A DNA stretch of 10,302 bases from Pseudobacteriovorax antillogorgiicola (GTDB lineage Bacteria > Bdellovibrionota_B > Oligoflexia > Oligoflexales > RGVZ01): positions 1 through 10,302 of the forward strand of contig CAMDGW010000077.1 of assembly GCA_945897695.1 (NCBI GenBank), read 5' to 3'. Positions 1 to 7,229 of this stretch are shown here, piece by piece. Position 1 is the stretch's first letter. Each line of letters begins with the position of its first letter. A program made the position numbers and the translations under genes. The notes below the pieces were generated by a model. That model was given only the letters and a program-made list of their open reading frames with translations, did not search any database and was not told where the DNA came from.

Positions 1-10
1 AGGTCTTTTT

Positions 11-949
11 TTATATGGAATCAAGTCCCCATATAAAGCTTTTTGCGAGGGCATTCATTGCGAGTTCACCTTTGGACCCAAGTGGCATGCCCATGGCCAT
101 GGGGTGTTCCTCAATGTCTGTAGCCCGATGTTTTAATAGCGTAACCCACTGCTGGTTTAAGCTTCCGGGAACCAGAAGAGTAAGGGACCTTGCGTTATAG
201 TCGCATATTATAGTTTGAATATTGGCGAGTAGCTCATTAGGAGATGATGCGCCCCATTCATGAATTATAGCCTGCATATCGGTGCCTTTACCGATCACAA
301 CCCATGAAATTATTTTCGCGCCTTGCCGCCTTACAAATAGAAGGGTCTCTGGAATGCCAAGAAGTGCTCTGAACTCATCTGTAGTGCGGTTTATGCCCCA
401 TTCTAGCATTGGCCGGCTTGCAAGCATTGAGGAAAGTTCAGCTTCAGTTAGTGAATTAACTTCCATCTTTACAATGCCGGTACCGACCTTTAGATCAGTC
501 CGACTAAATGTCAGTCGCCACTCTCGCCCAATCGACCTGAAGCCCAAATTTTGGTAAAATTGGGATAAATCGCTCCAAAGAACTAACGCATGAAGTCCCT
601 GCTTCTCGGCAATTTGTGCCAGCTGATGTATGAGGGATCGCATGTGGCCTTGACCACGGAACTTTTCGTGAGTGGCGACGTTACCAATCAAGCCTATCTC
701 AAGAGATTTATGGTTAGATGTGTGTTGGAGAGTTCTTGGCCAGAGGTTTGCGTGTCCAATTAGTTGGTCATCGAGAAATGCGCACCAGCTTGTTGAGTTG
801 CCTTCAGGGGAGAGAACAAGCGGATACTCGGAGTCGTACGACCAGTTCAACGGCCCCTCGCGTAGAGATTGTGTCAATAAGGAGTCCCGTGAGCCCCGTT
901 CAATCGCAGACAAAGGATTTCTGAACTTGATATCGGTTAATGCAGACAT
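11..949 (-). CDS. GNAT-family N-acetyltransferase with a C-terminal extension (312 aa)
   Basis: Predicted cytoplasmic acyl-CoA-dependent N-acetyltransferase; the substrate is unknown. The acetyl-CoA-binding motif A is visible at residues 87-105: a beta strand (IGNVATHEKF) followed by R-G-Q-G-H at 98-102, matching the family pattern R/Q-x-x-G-x-G/A. A motif-B-like strand and turn follows at about 121-139 (ALVLWSD, then FYQNLGFRSIG), typical of GNAT proteins. The GNAT fold accounts for only about residues 35-150. The remaining 160 residues could be a degenerate second GNAT-like domain, ending in a hydrophobic-aromatic tail (FIWGLDSI). The start ATG at 949 has a GGGAG ribosome site at 956-960, six bases away. 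The gene is divergent from fliD and no operon partner is visible; its stop lies almost at the window edge. Family assignment is firm; a specific role cannot be given. Confidence 0.85.
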   Translation of the reverse strand: MSALTDIKFRNPLSAIERGSRDSLLTQSLREGPLNWSYDSEYPLVLSPEGNSTSWCAFLDDQLIGHANLWPRTLQHTSNHKSLEIGLIGNVATHEKFRGQGHMRSLIHQLAQIAEKQGLHALVLWSDLSQFYQNLGFRSIGREWRLTFSRTDLKVGTGIVKMEVNSLTEAELSSMLASRPMLEWGINRTTDEFRALLGIPETLLFVRRQGAKIISWVVIGKGTDMQAIIHEWGASSPNELLANIQTIICDYNARSLTLLVPGSLNQQWVTLLKHRATDIEEHPMAMGMPLGSKGELAMNALAKSFIWGLDSI

Positions 950-962
950 GGTGGGCTCCCGT

Positions 963-992
963 TTGGCACCTGACTTCGTTAATGATTATAGC
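963..992 (+). promoter_or_regulatory. Candidate sigma-70-type promoter for fliD-fliS
   Basis: TTGGCA (963-968, five of six matches to TTGACA) is followed after 18 bases by TATAGC (987-992, four of six matches to TATAAT). It overlaps the -10 element of the divergent acetyltransferase gene. The same bases could also be read as a sigma-54 element, since TTGGCAC is a good -24 box, but the matching -12 position reads TTCG instead of TTGC, so the sigma-54 reading is weak. No sigma-28-like box was found here. Confidence 0.3.
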
Positions 993-993
993 A
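985..993 (-). promoter_or_regulatory. Extended -10 promoter element for the acetyltransferase gene
   Basis: On the minus strand this reads TGCTATAAT, a perfect TATAAT hexamer with the TGn extension of extended -10 promoters. Transcription would begin near 978, giving a leader of roughly 30 bases before the ATG at 949. No good -35 hexamer is seen at 17 bases (TTCACA sits 15 bases upstream), which is acceptable for an extended -10 promoter. This is a sequence match only. Confidence 0.5.
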
Positions 994-1046
994 CGAGTGA
1001 GTCTATGTGAAATGATGTTTGAAAAGATTCAGGGAGGGACCAAGAA

Positions 1047-2399
1047 ATGCCAATCAGAATGAGCGGAGTAGGCGGTGGCTTTGATCCAAAGCTTGTTGAC
1101 CAGCTGATTGAAGCTGAAAAAATTCCTATCGAATCGGCAAAAAAGCGTAAAGAAAAGTTCACAACTGAAAAAGCGGAAATCGAAAAGCTCAATGGATTTA
1201 TCAGTGAGCTCGATTCGACGTTAAATTCGCTGAAATCTAGGACTGATTTTTTCAAAATGAAGGTGGAGTCATCCCATCCTGACATTATGGACGGTATTTG
1301 CAAAGCGGATGCTTTGATTGGTAACTATGAATTTGAAGTGCGGGGTGTTGCCCGTTCAGACAAGCAGCTTGCTTTTGGATTTCCAGATAAAGATCAGACG
1401 GCAGTTGGTTTTGGTTATCTAGAGGTTGAGCGTGAAGATATGACCCCCGCAGAAATAACAATTGAGCCGGGATCAACGTTGCAGGATGTTGCTCGCCAAA
1501 TTAACGACGCAGAGGCTGGAGTGCGAGCCATGGTCGTGAATACAAAATATAATCCTGATAGCTTCAGGCTGCTTGTTGTTAGTGAGAAATCAGGTAAAGA
1601 AGCGCGAATTAAGCTCGACGAAGATACAACGTTCTTGGAGTTTCAAAATCAGGTTATGGGGCAGGATCTGGATGTGCTTTTTGAGGACGTTCCAGTAACT
1701 GATGCGGATAATACGCTTGATGAGCTTGTTGACGGTGTGACGTTTAACGTTAAAAGGGCTGAGCCTGGAACTAGGATTCAAATCAATATCGCTCACGACT
1801 TAGATAAAACAATTGAGAGCATCAAAACCTTTGTTGATAAATACAACCAGCTAAGTAGTTATGGTCATTCCCAGTATCAGGAGGATCCTCAGACCGGAAA
1901 ACGTGGTGTTCTTGCAGGTGATCAATCCCTCTCCACGGTCATGAGAGGGGTTCAATCTGTAATTGGTAATAGTCGAATTAACAGTGGAAAGTTCCAAACA
2001 TTGGCTGACGTAGGTATTACCACCGATCCAAAGACTGGTACGCTGAAGATGGACGACACTAAAGTTAAAGCAGCATTGTCCGATGATTATGAAAGCGTTG
2101 CACGTTTGTTCATTCGTGGGCGTGACGGGCTGGGAGTGGCGGAGGCGATGGCTGATAAGCTGAAGTCTCTGAGAGATCCCGGAAGTGGTGCAGTAAAGAG
2201 CAGGTTGAGAGCTCTGGACGGCATCATCAAGTCACAAGACGATGACATAGCGCGGCGGGAGCGACAAGCCGAATCAAAAGGTGAAATGATTCGCAGACGC
2301 TTTGCTGCAGTAGACGGGCGAATAGCTGACATGAAGTCGCAAGGTAATTTTCTCGCGGCACGCATGGGAACACCTCAGTCAAGTGGCGGGGGTGACTAG
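1047..2399 (+). CDS. fliD: Flagellar hook-associated protein 2 (filament cap) FliD
   Basis: FliD forms the cap at the distal end of the filament and helps exported flagellin subunits fold into place. The protein has 450 residues. The N-terminal FliD domain is recognisable at about residues 5-105: MSGVGGGFDPKLVDQLIEAE, then a long charged coiled-coil stretch with E-K-L-N and L-N-S-L-K-S-R. The FliD C-terminal domain covers about 230-440 and includes ADVGITTDPKTGTLKMDD, a family hallmark, and a final helix ending in MKSQGNFLAARM, comparable to the M-x-x-Q-x-x-x-L ends of other FliD proteins. There is no signal peptide, as expected for a substrate of the flagellar type III exporter. The start ATG follows an AGGGAGGG-type ribosome site at about 1032-1040. 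fliS follows after about 38 bases, the usual pairing. The central domain is variable and its length ordinary. Confidence 0.96.
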   Translation: MPIRMSGVGGGFDPKLVDQLIEAEKIPIESAKKRKEKFTTEKAEIEKLNGFISELDSTLNSLKSRTDFFKMKVESSHPDIMDGICKADALIGNYEFEVRGVARSDKQLAFGFPDKDQTAVGFGYLEVEREDMTPAEITIEPGSTLQDVARQINDAEAGVRAMVVNTKYNPDSFRLLVVSEKSGKEARIKLDEDTTFLEFQNQVMGQDLDVLFEDVPVTDADNTLDELVDGVTFNVKRAEPGTRIQINIAHDLDKTIESIKTFVDKYNQLSSYGHSQYQEDPQTGKRGVLAGDQSLSTVMRGVQSVIGNSRINSGKFQTLADVGITTDPKTGTLKMDDTKVKAALSDDYESVARLFIRGRDGLGVAEAMADKLKSLRDPGSGAVKSRLRALDGIIKSQDDDIARRERQAESKGEMIRRRFAAVDGRIADMKSQGNFLAARMGTPQSSGGGD

Positions 2400-2437
2400 T
2401 CTTAAGGATGAGACTGCAAATTAATTAGGAGTGTGTG

Positions 2438-2953
2438 ATGACAAACCCGTACAAGCAATATCAAAAAACCCAAGTAGTAACGGCAAGCCGTGAGAAGATT
2501 CTACTTATGTTGTACGAAGGAGCCATCCGTTTCACCAAGCAAGCGCGTGTAGGAATGATGGAGAATAAAGTCGCTGACAAAGGAAAAGCCATCAGTAAGG
2601 CCACAGCAATTCTAAGTGAACTAATGGCAACTCTTGATTTCAAAGTAGGCGGACAGCTTGCTCAAGATCTTGAGAATCTCTATATCTTCATGATCGATAA
2701 ACTGATTGAAGCAAACATCCACAACAAAGTGGAGTGCCTCGATGATGTTGAGCGACTGCTGAATACTCTGTATAGTGCGTGGAAAGATGTTATCGAGAAT
2801 CCTCGTCCGGATGGTGTTCCATCTCCAATACTTCAACCAGAGGAATTTAAAAAATATCGAGATCAACTTGCTGCGGAAGGCAAGGACATGTCTGATCTCA
2901 AGCGTCAAAACGAAAACGAACAGCCTCGTGGCAATTTGAAAGTTGTTGCTTAA
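2438..2953 (+). CDS. fliS: Flagellar export chaperone FliS (171 aa)
   Basis: FliS binds the C-terminal tail of newly made flagellin in the cytoplasm, stops it polymerising early and helps deliver it to the export gate. The FliS fold is clear from residue 3: NPYKQYQKTQV, then the hallmark EKILLMLYEGAIRF, followed by three further helices to about residue 125 (AWKDVIENPRP). The typical family length is near 125-145 residues; here an extra charged, proline- and glutamine-containing tail of about 40 residues follows. The start is taken as ATG 2438, because AGGAG at 2427-2431 is six bases from it; the GTG at 2435 would be only three bases away. It is the second gene of a fliD-fliS unit, and a strong terminator follows within 75 bases. 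The function of the tail is unknown. Confidence 0.95.
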   Translation: MTNPYKQYQKTQVVTASREKILLMLYEGAIRFTKQARVGMMENKVADKGKAISKATAILSELMATLDFKVGGQLAQDLENLYIFMIDKLIEANIHNKVECLDDVERLLNTLYSAWKDVIENPRPDGVPSPILQPEEFKKYRDQLAAEGKDMSDLKRQNENEQPRGNLKVVA

Positions 2954-3022
2954 GCGTAAAAATCTTTTGGTAAATCCGAAAAGTTGGACAACATTTCCTG
3001 GTCACTCGGTAAAAAATACCAT

Positions 3023-3049
3023 CCACCCCTTCGGGGGTGGTTTTTTTTT
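3023..3049 (+). terminator. Rho-independent terminator after fliS
   Basis: A perfect 7-bp stem, CCACCCC (3023-3029) with GGGGTGG (3034-3040), closes on the very stable loop TTCG (3030-3033). It is followed at once by nine T residues (3041-3049). A run of six A residues at 3011-3016 lies upstream, so it might also work weakly in the other direction. It separates fliD-fliS from flgE. Confidence 0.95.
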
Positions 3050-3175
3050 GCCCCGTACACGAGGTGAACCTTGAAAAGTTGCAACCTTCTCCCACGTCCA
3101 ATCCTGGTTTGGTAATCTTAAGAATACGAGTCAGATGTATTTTTTACGGATTCGTACAACCGTGAGGAGGGACTT
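3050..3175 (+). promoter_or_regulatory. Leader and presumed promoter region of flgE; ribosome site at 3164-3170
   Basis: Because a strong terminator precedes it, flgE must have its own promoter within these 126 bases. I looked for sigma-70, sigma-54 (GG-N10-GC) and sigma-28 (TAAA-N15-GCCGATAA) patterns and found no convincing match. The ribosome site is very good: GAGGAGG at 3164-3170, five bases before the ATG at 3176, which fits a highly produced structural protein. Confidence 0.5.
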
Positions 3176-4498
3176 ATGCCTATTTCACAATCACTTTATA
3201 CGGCTATTACCGGTTTGTCCGTGATGTCCGACGGTATGTCGGTCGTTGCCAACAACATCGCGAACGCCAACGGCAAGGGCTTTAAGAAAGGCCGTGCGGA
3301 ATTTGAGGACATGGTTTCATCCGACCTGTCTACAGGTTCCGGTGCTTCGCAGCTCGGCCGCGGTGCGCGTATGCGTTCGGTTCGTACCTTGCACACTCAA
3401 GGTGGTCTTGCGGTAACAGATAACATCACTGACTTGGCGATTCAGGGCAGTGGCTTTTTTATCCTCAGTGGTAAGGCCGGACAAGGTGATGACTCTTCCG
3501 ATCGCGTTTACACTAGGGTAGGTTCCTTTGTCTTTGATAAGGACGGCTACCTGGCAGACCCGGGTGGAGACCGAGTCATGGGTTTTATGGCGACGAAAGC
3601 CGGTAACCTGTCATCCCGCATGCAGGAGATCCGCATCGAGACGAGTCAGATCTCACCTAAGAAAACGGATAAAGTGGTTCTTGACATCAATCTTGATGCT
3701 CGCATCAAGCCGTCCGAAGTGGAGTTTGATGTTACTAACCCGGAAGCTACCTCGCAGTTTAACAATACAATCAATGTCTTTGACTCCCACGGTCGTGGTC
3801 ACCCCATGACCATATTCTACAATCGTGTTCCAACAAGTGATGGTATCGAATGGAAGTGGCATGCTTGTGTCGAAGGCAAAGATGTTGCTGATCCAGTCGA
3901 AGGCCAGGAATTTGTTGTTGGCGCCACAGGAACAGTAAAATTTGATTCTAAAGGTGCTCTCCTTGAGGAGATTTCTGATGGAGGAACCATCAATTTTAGT
4001 GAAGGTGCGGAGCCTAATCAAGCTATTGAGCTGGATTTTGGTAAAAATATCGGTCTTGAAAAGGGAAATGGCCTAAACGCTACTCGATCAATTTCAGCAA
4101 AAAGTGTCACCAACTTCCATAGCCAAAACGGTTATGAGACCGGTAATATTAAGAGCATGAACATTGAGCTTGATGGAACAATTCGCGGAATTTATACCAA
4201 TGGCGTACAGAAAGTTCTTGGTGCTTTAGGTCTTGCAACCTTTGAAAACCAAGACGGATTGATGAAGGCTGGTAAGAATAACTTTAGTGCCACCCTTGAT
4301 TCTGGTCCAGCCAAAATCGGAATTGCACAAAGTGGAACAAGAGGCTCAATCTACGCATCTGCTCTGGAAGAATCGAACGTCGACTTGGCCCAGGAGTTCG
4401 TAACGATGATTATGACTCAACGTGGATTCCAGGCAAACAGCCGTTCGATTACGACGACTGACTCCATGATTGAAGAGGTCGTGAACTTGAAACGCTAA
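3176..4498 (+). CDS. flgE: Flagellar hook protein FlgE (440 aa)
   Basis: FlgE subunits polymerise outside the cell into the hook, the flexible joint between rod and filament, after export by the flagellar type III system. The N-terminal rod/hook domain is clear (SLYTAITGLSVMSDGMSVVANNIANAN, followed by GFK), then LAVTDNITDLAIQGSGFFIL near residues 75-95, shared by FlgE, FlgF and FlgG. The C-terminal helix is also typical: SNVDLAQEFVTMIMTQRGFQANSR, then ITTTDSMIEEVVNLKR. The length and the large middle region (about 140-330) fit FlgE better than the shorter rod proteins. A small deviation is NGKGFK where most relatives have NTxGF/YK. The gene stands alone between two terminators, not beside flgD or other hook genes as is common. 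The 5' third is clearly richer in GC than the middle. Confidence 0.95.
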   Translation: MPISQSLYTAITGLSVMSDGMSVVANNIANANGKGFKKGRAEFEDMVSSDLSTGSGASQLGRGARMRSVRTLHTQGGLAVTDNITDLAIQGSGFFILSGKAGQGDDSSDRVYTRVGSFVFDKDGYLADPGGDRVMGFMATKAGNLSSRMQEIRIETSQISPKKTDKVVLDINLDARIKPSEVEFDVTNPEATSQFNNTINVFDSHGRGHPMTIFYNRVPTSDGIEWKWHACVEGKDVADPVEGQEFVVGATGTVKFDSKGALLEEISDGGTINFSEGAEPNQAIELDFGKNIGLEKGNGLNATRSISAKSVTNFHSQNGYETGNIKSMNIELDGTIRGIYTNGVQKVLGALGLATFENQDGLMKAGKNNFSATLDSGPAKIGIAQSGTRGSIYASALEESNVDLAQEFVTMIMTQRGFQANSRSITTTDSMIEEVVNLKR

Positions 4499-4528
4499 TT
4501 CGATTCCTTCTGAGGTTTGGTTGATTTA

Positions 4529-4566
4529 AGGGGGGCTGCCCGTAAGGGCGGTTCCCCTGCTTTTTT
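4529..4566 (+). terminator. Rho-independent terminator after flgE
   Basis: A 13-bp stem with three G-T pairs joins 4529-4541 to 4546-4558 around the GNRA-type loop GTAA (4542-4545). Two bases later comes a run of six T residues (4561-4566). It ends about 30 bases after the flgE stop codon. Confidence 0.93.
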
Positions 4567-4742
4567 GCTTCTCAGAATACGCCCAGCCACACCCGATACC
4601 ATTAGATTTTTAGTATTATCATTCAATACTTTTAGATCGTTTTTTAATTCTTTGTAATAAAATATTTACATCCAAGATGTTTAGGAGGATATAGCCGGCT
4701 GACCTTACCATTTCAAAAGAGAATGGTTCTCGGGAGTCATCC
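4567..4742 (+). promoter_or_regulatory. AT-rich leader of the exported-protein gene with two dyads
   Basis: This gap should hold the promoter of the following gene. It is AT-rich from about 4600 to 4680, with several poor -10 look-alikes (such as TAATAA near 4655) but no pair I would call. Two inverted repeats stand out: AGTATT/AATACT (4612-4617 with 4625-4630, seven-base spacer) and GAGAA/TTCTC (4719-4723 with 4727-4731, three-base spacer). An isolated Shine-Dalgarno-like AGGAGG near 4683 has no start codon at a useful distance. The real ribosome site for the gene is GGGAG at 4732-4736, six bases before ATG 4743, and it touches the second dyad. Confidence 0.4.
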
Positions 4743-6434
4743 ATGAAAAGATTTTTCTTCCTAGCATTTTTTTTCTGCATTTGTTTAACAGCTTCGCCAG
4801 CAGCTGCCGCATCTCAAATGCCATTTCCAATCATTGTTTACACAGGTGTCTTACATAGTGAGAAAACTGGAAATGACATTCTTGCGCGCATGACAATGAT
4901 TGATACCTCCACGGGGGGAATCCAAACCTACGCGGCAACGGTGACTCTTTTTGTGGGCGACGAATTTTCAAACGAATATTCAACCGCCTACTACGATTCG
5001 GTGTTCATAGCGCCGCGGTCGCGAGAGATTTTACTGCAAAGAAGTGATGCGGTTGTTTCTCGAAGGTTACCAACTATTCGTTTAAGATTTACCGAAGATT
5101 CTTTTAGGTCTAGTGGCCGTTTTATTACGCCCCAAGGTGGAGATGTCGGACAGATCGACTTTGTACTGGGTTGGGTGCCGCCGAATGACCGCCCCTACAG
5201 ATTTATCAGCTCACTGGCAGGCACCTATGACGCGCGATGCCCGTATGGCACCGTTGAATTACGTTCACTTCATATTGTTGCGTCGAGAATATTTTCCGAT
5301 ATTACGAGTCATGATGGACTCCCTGGCTCCATCCACTATATCGCAAATGGGTTTTGTTCAGGACCAGCTTATACTGGTAACGGTAACTGTGCTCACGCCA
5401 CGTCAGGTCTCTTTAACTTCTATGAAGACATAGTGGTCTTCAATAGGGGGGGAGTCGCTTGCAGGCGAGTGAATGGAAAAGATCTAGGATGTAACCTACT
5501 TGGGACGGTCGCGGCTCTAAAGCCAAATATTTGTACTTTTTTAAAAACAGATATTCAGCAAAGTGAGCCCAGGAAGCCATCTGATGTGATTCGAATTCCA
5601 GTGGCTCCGATCTTGTGGAGCGCAGATAAGTCCATGGATCCAGTTGTGGAGAAGATTCGCTGTGAGGACCTAAATGGAAGGCGAAGGGGTGTCCTCACGC
5701 ACCTGCGCGATGGTCGTAGACAGTTATTGACGCTGCGAATCGATGCATTTTCTACGATGGATGAATCCGGACAAGAGGAATGTTTGCTCATCGGTGATGC
5801 ATCCCTTGAGTTCCCTAACAAAGAAGTCCTTAACTTTATACTTCCCGCAAGGCGGTTTAAGCCAAGCGTACAAACAATAACATTAATGTCCGAAGTGTCT
5901 TCTGACGCCGGGATCACTATTGATGTCCAAGTCACGTCTAGTATCCATGGCACTAGAGAGGTTGATGGCTACTGGTTTTCTAGGCTTTTTGGTGTTGTTG
6001 GCAGCATCAAATTTTCTGATGAAAACGGGGGAATGGTCAATTTTAATGCCCCCACCGACCTTCTCGTTTATGGTGCCAATGGTCGCTATGACTGCAGTCC
6101 CAAAACCATGTCGCTGGTGCTGTTTGCGGCTACGTCATCCAATTCTCGGATAGTGTCTTGGGATCCATTCAACCAGCTAAAATATAGTGGGAGTGTGGCC
6201 GGATTTAATGCTGAGAATCCCAGCATATTTCCTCTTCCTGGACTTACGACTCCGATCCTAGAAAGTTCTTTCGATTACTTTACCAATAGCCTAGTGCTCG
6301 ATGGGGCTGCAACTTACACGGGGTATGTTGATTTGAAGGGGCTTCATATTTTGGGGGGGCCGAGTCGGCGTTATATCAAAAATGTTAGTCTTGATGAACA
6401 AATTTGTATTCGTCAAACCGAGGATGTCCAGTAA
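4743..6434 (+). CDS. Exported protein of unknown function with two diverged copies of one domain (563 aa)
   Basis: I do not recognise this family. Residues 1-23 form a strong Sec signal peptide: M-K-R, then a phenylalanine-rich hydrophobic core, ending in SPAAAA before S24. Cysteines 12 and 14 do not sit in a lipobox, so it is probably periplasmic, outer-surface or secreted and not a lipoprotein. No later membrane segment is seen. The mature part looks beta-rich. Two halves share segments at a steady offset of about 285 residues: VGQIDF (135) with VGSIKF (419), GTYDARCPYGTVELRSLHIV (160) with GRYDCSPKTMSLVLFA (447), and SGLFNFYEDIVVFN (221) with ESSFDYFTNSLVLD (507). About ten cysteines in the mature protein could form disulphides. 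The gene stands alone after the flgE terminator; it contains poly-G runs at 4913-4918, 5446-5452 and 6353-6359. Start choice is supported by GGGAG at 4732-4736. Confidence 0.8.
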   Translation: MKRFFFLAFFFCICLTASPAAAASQMPFPIIVYTGVLHSEKTGNDILARMTMIDTSTGGIQTYAATVTLFVGDEFSNEYSTAYYDSVFIAPRSREILLQRSDAVVSRRLPTIRLRFTEDSFRSSGRFITPQGGDVGQIDFVLGWVPPNDRPYRFISSLAGTYDARCPYGTVELRSLHIVASRIFSDITSHDGLPGSIHYIANGFCSGPAYTGNGNCAHATSGLFNFYEDIVVFNRGGVACRRVNGKDLGCNLLGTVAALKPNICTFLKTDIQQSEPRKPSDVIRIPVAPILWSADKSMDPVVEKIRCEDLNGRRRGVLTHLRDGRRQLLTLRIDAFSTMDESGQEECLLIGDASLEFPNKEVLNFILPARRFKPSVQTITLMSEVSSDAGITIDVQVTSSIHGTREVDGYWFSRLFGVVGSIKFSDENGGMVNFNAPTDLLVYGANGRYDCSPKTMSLVLFAATSSNSRIVSWDPFNQLKYSGSVAGFNAENPSIFPLPGLTTPILESSFDYFTNSLVLDGAATYTGYVDLKGLHILGGPSRRYIKNVSLDEQICIRQTEDVQ

Positions 6435-6461
6435 ACTTAGATCAACTGCTAATAAAGTTAA

Positions 6462-6632
6462 TCAAGTCCGTGTCAAATCAGAGGTAGGTGTAAATCTCTT
6501 TTTTGACCTCAGGTCCCTGCGGATTTGGTGGGTTTCGAGGTTGAGTCCAAGAGTCATGACGTCTCCGCGCGTAACAAACGCCGGGCCTCCTGAGTCTCGG
6601 TGACGATGTTCAGGCTGAGTTCTGATTTTCGT
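6462..6632 (-). pseudogene. Possible remnant of a trypsin-like serine protease (C-terminal active-site segment)
   Basis: On the minus strand, the frame open from 6632 to a TGA at 6462-6464 reads H-R-D-S-G-G-P-A-F-V-T-R-G-D-V-M-T-L-G-L over about 6542-6602. DSGGP followed by two strands and a turn is the signature around the catalytic serine of chymotrypsin-fold proteases (usually G-D-S-G-G-P; here the G is R). After GLNLET it becomes basic and unlike a protease. No His or Asp catalytic region is present: upstream lies the end of cheW in another frame. There is no start codon and no ribosome site. I read it as a leftover C-terminal piece from a deleted gene; a chance match is possible. The rest of the gap between the two convergent genes (6435-6609) holds no clear terminator. 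Confidence 0.33.
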
Positions 6633-7206
6633 TCATGTCTTCCGGTGATTCAGAAAAAGCTCTTCCGTCACCGGCAACTATGAGTACTTTGGCCAAACTT
6701 ATGATGCCGAGAAAATCTTTGCCATATTTGGATACCGCCTCCATCAAGTCTAGGCCACTTTGTGCCAAGGGAGTTGTCGATGGGTCAATGTCAGCACTGG
6801 GGACTCCAACAACCACGCTGATCCCGTCAACAAACACACCAGTCTTAATCGATGACGACTTTTCCTCGCAGACCAGGATACGGGTGTTTACTGAGGGAGC
6901 TGAGCGCTCTTCGCCGAGCATTTTTTTTAGATTAATGACGGGCAGGATTGTTCCCCGCAGATTAATAACGCCTTGAATATATTTAGGGCTATTTGGAACG
7001 TATGTAATTTTAGGCGGTATAATTATTTCCTGAATGAGATCAATATTTAAGAGATAATCTTTTGCGCCGACCCGGGCGACAAGAAAACGATTTTGCTCCC
7101 CGAAAGGCTTTGGCTGATCGGCATCTAGAGGTCGAGTGATCGCAAATATGCCGTGGTATCCGCTGCTTCCTTCCTCAATTTCTTGGCCCCATGGGTCTAT
7201 GTTCAT
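6610..7206 (-). CDS. cheW: Chemotaxis coupling protein CheW (198 aa)
   Basis: CheW links chemoreceptors to the kinase CheA in the membrane-associated signalling array. A single CheW domain fills about residues 38-178: RFLVARVGAKDYLLNIDLIQEI, the hallmark GVINLRGTILPVINL at 79-93, GVFVDGISVVVGVP at 123-136, and a final FLGIISLAKVLIV. The extra ends are an acidic N-terminal stretch of about 37 residues and a polar C-terminal tail of about 20. The start is set at ATG 7206, with AGGAAG at 7212-7217 five bases upstream. The same frame stays open to 7341, but those codons overlap the end of cheA and give an arginine/glycine-rich sequence unlike CheW, so the longer start is rejected. It is the last gene of a STAS-cheA-cheW operon, 23 bases after cheA. 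Confidence 0.95.
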   Translation of the reverse strand: MNIDPWGQEIEEGSSGYHGIFAITRPLDADQPKPFGEQNRFLVARVGAKDYLLNIDLIQEIIIPPKITYVPNSPKYIQGVINLRGTILPVINLKKMLGEERSAPSVNTRILVCEEKSSSIKTGVFVDGISVVVGVPSADIDPSTTPLAQSGLDLMEAVSKYGKDFLGIISLAKVLIVAGDGRAFSESPEDMNENQNSA

Positions 7207-7229
7207 ATTGGCTTCCTGATCTTTCGTGT

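Noticed and set aside
963..978. Sigma-54 promoter for fliD (TTGGCAC-N5-TTCG)
   Set aside because: The -24 box is good but the nearly invariant GC of the -12 box is replaced by CG; the sigma-70-like reading is at least as good.
4683..4689. Strong Shine-Dalgarno-like AGGAGG in the leader of the exported-protein gene
   Set aside because: No ATG, GTG or TTG lies at a usable distance, and the following gene has its own ribosome site at 4732-4736.
4743..4800. Lipoprotein signal for the exported protein (cysteines at residues 12 and 14)
   Set aside because: The residues before each cysteine are FFF and FCI, which do not form a lipobox, and a normal Ala-rich cleavage site follows.
6481..6515. Possible terminator between the convergent exported-protein gene and cheW
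   Set aside because: The small palindrome GACCT-C-AGGTC (6505-6515) and the T run at 6499-6504 are in the wrong order for the plus strand, and the stem is too short to be convincing on the minus strand.
6382..6603. Plus-strand open frame of 73 codons at the end of the exported-protein gene
   Set aside because: It overlaps the last codons of the exported-protein gene and then runs antisense to the protease-like segment; it has no ribosome site and a composition unlike a real protein.
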